Assembly: GCA_027066935.1 (NCBI GenBank)
Contig: JAMOMX010000314.1
Coordinates: forward strand, 1-9,166
Source: Sulfurimonas sp.
GTDB taxonomy: Bacteria > Campylobacterota > Campylobacteria > Campylobacterales > Sulfurimonadaceae
DNA length: 9,166 nt
Direction: 5' to 3'
This document shows, one piece after another, positions 1 through 5,151 of the stretch. Each line of letters starts with the position of its first letter. Positions within the stretch are counted from its first letter, which is position 1. Position numbers and translations under genes: made by a program. The notes under the pieces are model-generated. The model searched no databases and was not told the DNA's origin. It was given only the letters and a program-made list of their open reading frames with translations.

Positions 1-170
1 ACTTTACCTTTTTTAACTTTAGCAGTTGGTGTCGCTTTTTTAACAGAGGCAACAATAACATCACCTACTGTTGCATAACGACGCTTAGAACCACCAAGTA
101 CCTTTATACACATAATCTCTTTAGCACCTGTATTATCAGCTACATTTAAACGAGTAAAACCTTGAATCAT
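1..170 (-). CDS. rplN: Large-subunit ribosomal protein uL14, N-terminal part (gene cut by window edge)
   Basis: This is the N-terminal 56 codons of ribosomal protein L14, a 23S rRNA-binding protein at the subunit interface that contacts L19 and helps form an intersubunit bridge. Translating back from the ATG at 170-168 gives MIQGFTRLNVADNTGAKE, followed by a conserved IKVLGGSKRRYATVGDVIVASVKKA stretch; these are the family's signature N-terminal strands. The family is normally about 122 residues, so slightly more than half lies beyond base 1. A strong Shine-Dalgarno (AAGGAG) sits 6 bases before the ATG. One base separates this gene from the rpsQ stop codon, and it is the last gene of the S10 operon visible here. 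The part seen is intact. The identification is secure. Confidence 0.97.
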   Translation of the reverse strand, partial: MIQGFTRLNVADNTGAKEIMCIKVLGGSKRRYATVGDVIVASVKKATPTAKVKKGK

Positions 171-171
171 A

Positions 172-417
172 CTACGCTCCTTTTACAACTGTTTTAAGTC
201 TAAAAGATTTAGTCTTAGAAAGTGGACGACATTCAATTGCAATAACCTCGTCTCCAACTTTTAGCTCATTATTCTCATCATGGATAAGATATTTTTTGAA
301 CTTTTTAACAACTTTGTGGTAACGAGGGTGCATTACACGACGCTCAACAACCATTGTTGCTGTTTTATCGCCTGCAATTTTTATCACATTACCTTGAATT
401 TCACGTTTGTGTGTCAT
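172..417 (-). CDS. rpsQ: Small-subunit ribosomal protein uS17
   Basis: Ribosomal protein S17 is a primary 16S rRNA-binding protein with an OB fold that is needed early in 30S assembly. The product is 81 residues, close to the family's 80-90, with the motifs KREIQGNVIKIAGDKTATM near the start, HPRYHKVVKKFKKYLIHDE in the middle, and the diagnostic ECRPLSKTKSFRL near the C-terminus. I chose the ATG at 417-415. A GTG two codons upstream (423-421) would add Met-Lys, but its first base lies inside the AGGAG Shine-Dalgarno (427-423), which is spaced 5 bases from the ATG. The gene lies 8 bases after the rpmC stop and 1 base before rplN, so it is co-transcribed and probably translationally coupled. 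Nothing is odd apart from the start choice. Confidence 0.97.
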   Translation of the reverse strand: MTHKREIQGNVIKIAGDKTATMVVERRVMHPRYHKVVKKFKKYLIHDENNELKVGDEVIAIECRPLSKTKSFRLKTVVKGA

Positions 418-422
418 CTTCA

Positions 423-427
423 CTCCT
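423..427 (-). promoter_or_regulatory. Shine-Dalgarno fixing the rpsQ ATG start
   Basis: AGGAG on the minus strand is spaced 5 bases from the ATG at 417-415. The alternative GTG start at 423-421 begins inside this element, so it cannot use it. This decides the shorter, 81-residue S17. Confidence 0.75.
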
Positions 428-611
428 ACTTCGCTGCACTGATAGCAGTGTTAATTCTTGCAACATCTTTTTTAGCAACATTAAGTTCGCTAGTATTTTG
501 TAGTTGCATCATTTGCTTTTTAATTTTTAAAGTAAAAAGCTCAGTTTTTTTCTCTTTTAACATCGCTTCAAGTTCAGCTACAGTTTTATCTGCTAAATCA
601 GAATATTTCAT
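426..611 (-). CDS. rpmC: Large-subunit ribosomal protein uL29
   Basis: L29 is a small helical-hairpin protein at the polypeptide exit tunnel next to L23, where it forms part of the docking area for trigger factor and SRP. The product has 61 residues (family usually 60-70). It shows the expected N-terminal helix with MKYSDLADKTVAELEAML and a second helix carrying QNTSELNVAKKDVARINT, which matches the family's L-x-N-x-x-x-[IVL]-x-x-x-[RK]-[KR]-x-[IV]-A-R pattern loosely. The ATG at 611-609 has a GGAG 7 bases upstream. The gene's first 14 bases overlap the end of rplP, so its Shine-Dalgarno lies inside rplP and translational coupling is likely. Position between rplP and rpsQ confirms the call. 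Confidence 0.95.
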   Translation of the reverse strand: MKYSDLADKTVAELEAMLKEKKTELFTLKIKKQMMQLQNTSELNVAKKDVARINTAISAAK

Positions 612-1023
612 TGTTCATCTCCGCAGTGATTATTTTTGTTTTGAATGGTAACTTATGTATTGCAAGAGTTAAAGCTTTACGCGCTAACTCCTCTTTTACA
701 CCAGCCATTTCAAAAATTATACGACCAGGCTTAATATTCATAACATACTGATCAATTGGTCCTTTACCCTTACCCATACGAGTTTCAAGGGGCTTAGCAG
801 TTAATGGCTTAGCAGGAAATACACGAATCCAGATCTTACCCTGACGATTAATCGCACGAGTAGCTGTAATACGAGCAGCCTCAATTTGACGAGAATTAAT
901 ACGACCAGCTTCAACAGCTTTAATAGCTATATCACCAAATGCTAGTTTATATCCACTACGAGCATAACCACGGTTACGCCCTTTCATCATTTTACGGTAT
1001 TTTGTTCTTTTTGGCATCAACAT
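598..1023 (-). CDS. rplP: Large-subunit ribosomal protein uL16
   Basis: L16 is a late-assembling 50S protein that binds 23S rRNA near the central protuberance and helps organise the A site for aminoacyl-tRNA. The 141-residue product (family about 136-144) starts MLMPKRTKYRKMMKGRNRG, the classic L16 N-terminus. It has the GRINSRQIEAARITATRAI block, the RVFPAKPLTAKPLETRMGKGKG loop, and ends with the KALTLAIHKLPFKTKI helix region. The first ATG (1023-1021) is preferred over the one two codons later because the family begins ML-x-PKR. A weak AAGG lies about 11 bases upstream. Two bases separate it from rpsC, and its end overlaps rpmC by 14 bases. Confidence 0.97.
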   Translation of the reverse strand: MLMPKRTKYRKMMKGRNRGYARSGYKLAFGDIAIKAVEAGRINSRQIEAARITATRAINRQGKIWIRVFPAKPLTAKPLETRMGKGKGPIDQYVMNIKPGRIIFEMAGVKEELARKALTLAIHKLPFKTKIITAEMNNEIF

Positions 1024-1025
1024 AA

Positions 1026-1742
1026 TTATTCAGCCTTTTCATTATTTTCGCGTCTTGGAGCACGTTTACGTGGACGCTCTTTTTTTTCTTCTTTTACTTC
1101 AACAGGAACGCCTTTTGTAAGAACTTCCCCTTTGAATATCCATACCTTAATACCGATAATTCCGTATTGTGTATGAGCTTCTGCAAAACCATAATCGATT
1201 TTAGCACGAAGCGTATGTAGAGGAACTCTTCCCTCTAAGTACCATTCAGTACGAGCCATCTCAGCACCGCCTAAACGACCACTTACAGATACTTTGATAC
1301 CTTTAGCACCAGAACGCTGTGCATTTTGCATAACTTTTTTCATAGCTCTTCTAAAAGCGATACGACGCTCAAGTTGAGTAGCAACATTTTCAGCAACAAG
1401 TTGACTTGAAATATTAGCTTTTTTCTCTTCTTTAATGTTTACAGATATTGATTTTCCAACAAGCTTTTGAAGAGTATTTTTAAGTTTCTCAATGTCCGCA
1501 CCTTTTTTACCAATAATGATACCAGGGCGAGCTGCAACAATAGTTACACGAAGACGCTTAACAGTTCTTTCTATAATGATGTTAGCAACACCAGCATAAT
1601 AAAGCTCTTTTTTCAAAAATGTACGAATCTTGTGATCTTCACCTAAATTAGCTGCTGCTGTTTTAAAATTAGGGAACCAACGGCTCTCCCAGTTACGGTT
1701 GATACCAAGACGTAAACCAATAGGATTAACTTTTTGACCCAT
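1026..1742 (-). CDS. rpsC: Small-subunit ribosomal protein uS3
   Basis: S3 sits in the 30S head at the mRNA entry tunnel, where with S4 and S5 it contributes to the ribosome's helicase activity. The 238 residues start MGQKVNPIGLRLGINRNWESRW, the invariant S3 N-terminus. A type II KH RNA-binding domain follows with the GxxG loop at residues 78-81 (GKKG within RPGIIIGKKGADIEKL). The C-terminal S3 domain contains RRAMKKVMQNAQRSGAKGIK, the GRLGGAEMART signature and the EGRVPLHTLRAKIDYG segment. The last 20 or so residues are a charged Lys/Arg/Glu tail, which is variable in the family. The ATG at 1742-1740 lies one base after the rplV stop, with an AGAGGG Shine-Dalgarno. Confidence 0.98.
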   Translation of the reverse strand: MGQKVNPIGLRLGINRNWESRWFPNFKTAAANLGEDHKIRTFLKKELYYAGVANIIIERTVKRLRVTIVAARPGIIIGKKGADIEKLKNTLQKLVGKSISVNIKEEKKANISSQLVAENVATQLERRIAFRRAMKKVMQNAQRSGAKGIKVSVSGRLGGAEMARTEWYLEGRVPLHTLRAKIDYGFAEAHTQYGIIGIKVWIFKGEVLTKGVPVEVKEEKKERPRKRAPRRENNEKAE

Positions 1743-1743
1743 A

Positions 1744-2061
1744 TTATTTACCCTCTACTTCTACTAAGATATGTGCTGTTGGTTTTCTGATTCCTGAAGC
1801 CATTCCACGAGCACGTGGACGAAAACGCTTAAGAACAGGACCATTATCAACACGACATGATGTAACTGTACAATCTTCAGCTTCATTACCACTGTTAGCT
1901 ACTGCAGATGCAATAACCTTAGAGATAATTTTTGCTGCTTTGTTCGGAGTGAATTCTAAAGCAGCCATAGCCTCTTCAGCATTCATACCTTGAACCTCTC
2001 TTGCAATAAGACGAGATTTGATAGGTGATACACGGATAAATTTTAATAATGCTCTAGCCAT
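1744..2061 (-). CDS. rplV: Large-subunit ribosomal protein uL22
   Basis: L22 contacts all domains of 23S rRNA and sends a long beta-hairpin into the exit tunnel, where it shapes the constriction with L4; macrolide resistance mutations map to that hairpin in other species. The product has 105 residues (family about 108-115). It shows the N-terminal RVSPIKSRLIAREVQG motif, the NKAAKIISKVIASAVANSGN helix, and the hairpin VDNGPVLKRFRPRARGMASGIRKPTAHI, which is nearly invariant in bacteria. The ATG at 2061-2059 follows an AGAAAGG Shine-Dalgarno and is 2 bases from the rpsS stop. No sign of a resistance-type hairpin insertion or deletion is visible by eye. Confidence 0.97.
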   Translation of the reverse strand: MARALLKFIRVSPIKSRLIAREVQGMNAEEAMAALEFTPNKAAKIISKVIASAVANSGNEAEDCTVTSCRVDNGPVLKRFRPRARGMASGIRKPTAHILVEVEGK

Positions 2062-2063
2062 GA

Positions 2064-2339
2064 TTAACCTTTCTTCTGAACAGAGCCCTTGTGGCCCTTG
2101 AATGTACGAGTTGGTGAAAATTCACCAAGTTTATAGCCAATATGATTTTCTGTAATATATACAGGAATAAATTGACGACCATTGTGAACATTTAATGTTA
2201 AACCAACCATATCAGGAAGAACCATAGATCTTCTTGACCAAGTCTTAATAGGTTTTTTATCACCAGACTCTTTAGCCTTGAGAACTTTTTTAATTAAATG
2301 ATCATCTACGAAAGGACCTTTTTTAACTGAACGACCCAT
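2064..2339 (-). CDS. rpsS: Small-subunit ribosomal protein uS19
   Basis: S19 lies in the 30S head, pairs with S13, and contacts the A-site tRNA and the intersubunit bridge to L5. The 91-residue product (family about 88-93) starts MGRSVKKGPFVDDHLIKKV and contains KTWSRRSMVLPDMVGLTLNVHNG, the core of the S19 signature. It then has the QFIPVYITENHIGYKLGEFSPTRTF segment and the basic GHKG tail. The ATG at 2339-2337 is preceded by a TAGGAT Shine-Dalgarno and lies one base after the rplB stop; two bases separate its own stop from rplV. It is an ordinary family member in the canonical S10-operon position. Confidence 0.98.
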   Translation of the reverse strand: MGRSVKKGPFVDDHLIKKVLKAKESGDKKPIKTWSRRSMVLPDMVGLTLNVHNGRQFIPVYITENHIGYKLGEFSPTRTFKGHKGSVQKKG

Positions 2340-2340
2340 A

Positions 2341-3186
2341 TTATCCTACCCTTTTTGCATTTGGTTTACGGCGAGTAATAATTAACTTATCACTAGCTTT
2401 TTTACGACGAGTTTTAGCACCCTTCGTTGGTTTACCCCAAGGAGTAACTGGATGACGACCTGAATTCGTTTTACCTTCACCACCACCATGTGGGTGATCA
2501 ATTGGATTCATTGCTGAACCACGAGTTTGAGGACGAATACCTAGATGACGCTGACGACCAGCTTTAGCAATAACAATATTACCAAACTCTTCATTTCCAA
2601 CTAAACCACAAGTAGCTAAACACTCACCAAGAACTAAACGCATCTCAGAAGAAGGCATACGAAGTGAAACATACTTACCATCACGACCCATAATTTGAGC
2701 AGAAGTTCCAGCAGCGCGACACATTTGTCCACCCTTACCAGTTTTAAGCTCTATATTATGAACAAGTGTACCAACAGGTATATTTTTCAACTTCATTGTA
2801 TTACCAGGCTTAATATCAAGACCAGCTTCAGCAGACATAATTTTGTCTCCTACTACTAAACCTTTTGGTTGAATAATATATCTTTTTTCACCATCAGCAT
2901 AAGTGATAAGTGCAATACGACAGTTACGATATGGATCGTACTCAATTGCACTTACTTTACCTTCAATATCAAATTTATTTCTTTTAAAATCAATAATACG
3001 ATAAAGCTTTTTTGCTCCACCCTCTTTGTGACGAGAGGTGATACGACCATTAGAGTTACGACCAGCATGAACAGGAAGCTTTTTAAGTAAAGAGCGCACA
3101 CTTGCTTTTGCTGTAATATCCGATGAATCAACATTTGTATAAAAACGACGAGACGGAGTTAAGGGTCTATAAGTTTTAATTGCCAT
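2341..3186 (-). CDS. rplB: Large-subunit ribosomal protein uL2
   Basis: L2 is one of the most conserved ribosomal proteins. It binds 23S rRNA domain IV, is required for subunit association and supports peptidyl-transferase activity. The product has 281 residues (family about 273-281). The N-terminal OB-fold region includes GRNSNGRITSRHKEGGAKKLYR and IEYDPYRNCRIALI. The SH3-like C-terminal domain contains GKGGQMCRAAGTSAQIMGRDG, and the hallmark PIDHPHGGGEGK loop holds the conserved histidine linked to peptidyl-transferase function. The protein ends in a basic GAKTRRKKASDKLIITRRK tail. The ATG at 3186-3184 follows the rplW stop by one base. Its Shine-Dalgarno is the imperfect GGCGGT, 5 bases upstream, which also encodes the last residues of L23. 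Confidence 0.98.
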   Translation of the reverse strand: MAIKTYRPLTPSRRFYTNVDSSDITAKASVRSLLKKLPVHAGRNSNGRITSRHKEGGAKKLYRIIDFKRNKFDIEGKVSAIEYDPYRNCRIALITYADGEKRYIIQPKGLVVGDKIMSAEAGLDIKPGNTMKLKNIPVGTLVHNIELKTGKGGQMCRAAGTSAQIMGRDGKYVSLRMPSSEMRLVLGECLATCGLVGNEEFGNIVIAKAGRQRHLGIRPQTRGSAMNPIDHPHGGGEGKTNSGRHPVTPWGKPTKGAKTRRKKASDKLIITRRKPNAKRVG

Positions 3187-3187
3187 G

Positions 3188-3469
3188 TTATACCGCCAAA
3201 CTTTCTATTTGTGCACCCTCAGGTAACTTAACATAAAACTTTTTAAAGTCATTTTGTTTACCTTTTACACCACGGAAACGTTTAACTTTTCCGCTTTGAT
3301 TAAGTGAGTTAATATTTAATGGAGTTATTCCAAAGTACTCACGAAAAATTTCCTTAAGACCTGTCTTTGTTACACGAGGAGATGTTTGAACAACAATCAT
3401 CCCATCTTCTTGCATAGCTAGAGTCTTCTCTGTATATAGTATAGATTTAATATCTGTAATATCAGCCAT
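3188..3469 (-). CDS. rplW: Large-subunit ribosomal protein uL23
   Basis: L23 sits at the exit tunnel beside L29 and is the main docking site for trigger factor and SRP. The product has 93 residues, in the family's range of 93-100. Recognisable features are the N-terminal TDIKSILYTEKT helix start, where most L23 proteins read IIxPxxTEK, the TKTGLKEIFREYFGI segment that corresponds to the family's K-x-x-I-K-x-A-[VI]-E-x-x-F, and the basic loop KVKRFRGVKGKQNDFKKFYVKL. The ATG at 3469-3467 overlaps the rplD stop by one base (TAATG), with GAGG 7 bases upstream. It is more divergent than its neighbours but securely placed between rplD and rplB. Confidence 0.95.
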   Translation of the reverse strand: MADITDIKSILYTEKTLAMQEDGMIVVQTSPRVTKTGLKEIFREYFGITPLNINSLNQSGKVKRFRGVKGKQNDFKKFYVKLPEGAQIESLAV

Positions 3470-4083
3470 TATTTAGCCTCACTTGTTAAAGTTTCCCATA
3501 CTGCTTTTTCTATCACAATTGAGCGATAGTTTGCAGCTAAGTATGCGTTTAACTCATTAGATTCGATTACATAAGTTTGAGATAAATTCTCAAAAGCTAA
3601 AAATGTAGGCTCATCTAATAAAGATTTTACAAAAAGAGTATCTCTTTGGTTTAGTGTTTTCCATAAAGTAGAAGCATCTTTAGTTTTACCAGATGCTACA
3701 ACAATACTGTCCACAATAAATAAAGAACCATTTTGTGCATGCTCATTTAAAGCAAAGTTTAAAGCTAATTTCTTTTGCTTTTTATTTACTTTTAAATCAT
3801 AGTTACGGTTGTTTTTAGAACCAAATGCCTTACCACCACCTACGAATATAGGGGAACGACGAGAACCAGCACGAGCACGCCCGCCACCTTTTTGAGCCCA
3901 TGGTTTCTTACCACCACCACGCACTTCACTTCTACCTTTAGTAGTCGCTGTATTTGCACGTTGTGCAGCTTGAGCAGACTTAACATAAAGATATAAGTTA
4001 TGCGGGTTAATACCAGAGAAAGACTCTGGTAATGCTAACTCAGATGCTTTTTCCATTTTATTATTTAAAACGATTGCGCTCAT
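3469..4083 (-). CDS. rplD: Large-subunit ribosomal protein uL4
   Basis: L4 binds 23S rRNA domain I and extends a loop into the exit tunnel opposite L22. In enterobacteria it also represses its own operon, but nothing in the leader here shows that this regulation exists. The 204-residue product (family about 200-210) contains the long basic tunnel loop at about residues 42-90, with TTKGRSEVRGGGKKPWAQKG and GRARAGSRRSPIFVGGGKAFG, followed by the KKQKKLALNFALNEHAQNG helix region. The ATG at 4083-4081 overlaps the rplC stop by one base, with AAGG in the Shine-Dalgarno position. Its own stop overlaps the rplW start, so rplC-rplD-rplW form a tightly coupled string. Confidence 0.96.
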   Translation of the reverse strand: MSAIVLNNKMEKASELALPESFSGINPHNLYLYVKSAQAAQRANTATTKGRSEVRGGGKKPWAQKGGGRARAGSRRSPIFVGGGKAFGSKNNRNYDLKVNKKQKKLALNFALNEHAQNGSLFIVDSIVVASGKTKDASTLWKTLNQRDTLFVKSLLDEPTFLAFENLSQTYVIESNELNAYLAANYRSIVIEKAVWETLTSEAK

Positions 4084-4673
4084 TATTTAGCTACCTTTAC
4101 ACGACCTAATGCACCGTTAGCTCCTGAAACTGAACCTAAAACCGCAAGGATTTTGTTTTCAGCATCGTAAGAAACGATCTCATTTTTTACACTGTTTTGT
4201 GTATTTCCGTATTGTCCAGGCATCTTACGCCCTTTCATTACACGACCTGGCCACTCAGCATTACCAATAGAACCTGTTCTACGACCCATTCTATGACCGT
4301 GAGATGCAGGACCACCTGAAAAGTTCCAACGCTTCATAGCACCAGAAAAACCACGACCTTTAGTAGTAAAAGTAGATTTTAAAACTTTAGCTTCTGCTAA
4401 AGGTGTTAAGTCTACATCACCAGCTTCGTTATTTGCTACTTCAAGAGTAACAAAACGGTTAAATTCAGATGAAAGGTTATACTTTTTTTGTTGACCTTCA
4501 ATTGCTTTATTCATTTTTTTACCGCTAGGGTAAGCTACAATAGCGATATTTTTATTTGTATCGCTTGCGTTAACTTCACATACTTTTGCATCAAGTACTC
4601 TTAAAAGAGTAACTGGGTGACTTGGTACTGTGATTGTACGGCTCATACCGATTTTTTCAACAATAAATTCCAC
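4083..4673 (-). CDS. rplC: Large-subunit ribosomal protein uL3, GTG start
   Basis: L3 is an early 50S assembly protein that binds the 3' end of 23S rRNA and reaches the peptidyl-transferase centre. The product has 196 residues. The N-terminal half holds the beta-barrel (MEFIVEKIGMSRTI; VTLLRVLDAKVCEV). The diagnostic central loop TTKGRGFSGAMKRWNFSGGP leads into ASHGHRMGRRTGSIG and the GRVMKGRKMPGQYGN segment, where most bacteria have PGRVFKGKKMAGHMG. The start codon is GTG at 4673-4671: AGGGAG (4684-4679) lies 5 bases upstream, and the next in-frame ATG (encoding M10) would remove the conserved first strand. The gene begins 9 bases after the rpsJ stop and overlaps rplD by one base. Confidence 0.97.
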   Translation of the reverse strand: MEFIVEKIGMSRTITVPSHPVTLLRVLDAKVCEVNASDTNKNIAIVAYPSGKKMNKAIEGQQKKYNLSSEFNRFVTLEVANNEAGDVDLTPLAEAKVLKSTFTTKGRGFSGAMKRWNFSGGPASHGHRMGRRTGSIGNAEWPGRVMKGRKMPGQYGNTQNSVKNEIVSYDAENKILAVLGSVSGANGALGRVKVAK

Positions 4674-4678
4674 GACAG

Positions 4679-4684
4679 CTCCCT
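4679..4684 (-). promoter_or_regulatory. Shine-Dalgarno fixing the rplC GTG start
   Basis: AGGGAG on the minus strand lies 5 bases before the GTG at 4673. It overlaps the rpsJ stop codon (TAG, 4685-4683), so ribosomes finishing rpsJ are placed directly over it. This supports GTG rather than a later ATG as the L3 start. Confidence 0.75.
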
Positions 4685-4994
4685 ACTTATCCATAGAACG
4701 TACTTCTACGTCCACTTCTGGTGCAAGATCAAGCTTCATTAGTGAATCAACAGTCTCAGGTGTAGCTGAGATTATATCTATCATTCTTGCGTGCATACGA
4801 ATTTCAAACTGCTCACGAGAACTCTTGTTAACGTGTGGAGATTTTAAAACAGTATATTTACGAATCTTTGTTGGTAAAGGGATTGGACCACGGATAACCG
4901 CACCAGTACGCTTTACAGCCTCAACGATTGACGCTACAGATCTATCAAGTACACGATGATCATAAGCTTTCAATTTTAAACGAATTTTTTCCAT
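4683..4994 (-). CDS. rpsJ: Small-subunit ribosomal protein uS10
   Basis: S10 is a 30S head protein that also binds NusB, acting as NusE in transcription antitermination. The 103-residue product matches the family length and reads MEKIRLKLKAYDHRVLDRSV, then KRTGAVIRGPIPLPTKIRKYTVLKSPHVNKSSREQFEIR, the near-invariant S10 core, and ends with TPETVDSLMKLDLAPEVDVEV. The ATG at 4994-4992 has a good AGAAGGA Shine-Dalgarno 5 bases upstream. It is the first gene of the ribosomal operon and is read away from the divergent ATPase gene at 5152. The likely promoter is the -10 box at 5051-5056, which would leave a short leader of about 50 nt. Confidence 0.98.
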   Translation of the reverse strand: MEKIRLKLKAYDHRVLDRSVASIVEAVKRTGAVIRGPIPLPTKIRKYTVLKSPHVNKSSREQFEIRMHARMIDIISATPETVDSLMKLDLAPEVDVEVRSMDK

Positions 4995-5040
4995 AAATTT
5001 CCTTCTAAAGAACTCGTCAGGTCATGCCTAACTATATTTA

Positions 5041-5067
5041 GTGAACGCGAATTGTACCCAAACGAAC
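5041..5067 (-). promoter_or_regulatory. Probable sigma-70 promoter of the S10 operon
   Basis: Read on the minus strand, TACAAT (5056-5051) is preceded by GTTTGGG and followed by TCGCG. This fits the -10 pattern of Campylobacterota housekeeping promoters, which typically have a good -10 box and no conserved -35. Transcription would start about 6-9 bases downstream, around 5046-5042, giving a leader of roughly 50 nt before rpsJ. No competing box of equal quality lies nearer the gene. The call rests on pattern and position only. Confidence 0.6.
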
Positions 5068-5118
5068 TTAAAATATCAAGGATATAGGGGGTAAAAAATG
5101 ATATTCTTTTTTATTTAC

Positions 5119-5135
5119 TTCCTTTAAGAAAGGAA
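5119..5135. repeat. Perfect 7-bp inverted repeat upstream of the ATPase promoter box
   Basis: TTCCTTT (5119-5125) and AAAGGAA (5129-5135) are exact reverse complements separated by AAG. The repeat ends 4 bases before the TATAAT box, so it covers the region from about -33 to -17 relative to a start near 5152. That is where an operator would block RNA polymerase. It could also form a short hairpin if transcription begins further upstream. In an AT-rich spacer a 7-bp repeat can arise by chance, so function is unproven. Confidence 0.5.
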
Positions 5136-5136
5136 A

Positions 5137-5145
5137 TGATATAAT
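5137..5145 (+). promoter_or_regulatory. Extended -10 promoter of the ATPase-rnhB genes
   Basis: TGATATAAT contains a perfect TATAAT (5140-5145) with the TGn extension directly before it, and no convincing -35 box 17 bases upstream. A start 6-8 bases downstream would fall at about 5151-5153, at the A of the ATG at 5152. The message may therefore be leaderless or nearly so. The only nearby purine-rich Shine-Dalgarno candidate (AAAGGAA, 5129-5135) is about 16 bases from the ATG, too far for normal use, which agrees with this reading. Confidence 0.6.
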
Positions 5146-5151
5146 TTAATT

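Noticed and set aside
280..651. Plus-strand open frame of 123 codons opposite rpsQ, rpmC and rplP
   Set aside because: It is antisense to three certain ribosomal genes, its protein is low-complexity Phe/Cys/Ser-rich, and no Shine-Dalgarno or family motif is present.
2869..3134. Two open frames inside rplB (2869-3090 plus; 2952-3134 minus in another frame)
   Set aside because: Both are shadows of the conserved L2 gene with no recognisable motif.
3469..4083. L4-dependent autoregulation of the operon
   Set aside because: It is known from E. coli only through a long structured leader that is not visible here, so I do not claim it.
4630..4959. Plus-strand open frame of 109 codons opposite rpsJ and the start of rplC
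   Set aside because: It is antisense to S10, rich in Ser/Thr/Ile as expected from complementing ribosomal codons, and has no start signal.
5096..5105. Third copy of AAATGATAT as another plus-strand promoter
   Set aside because: The hexamer there would be TATTCT, a poorer match, and a start from it would give a leader with no better Shine-Dalgarno. Chance in AT-rich DNA is likelier.
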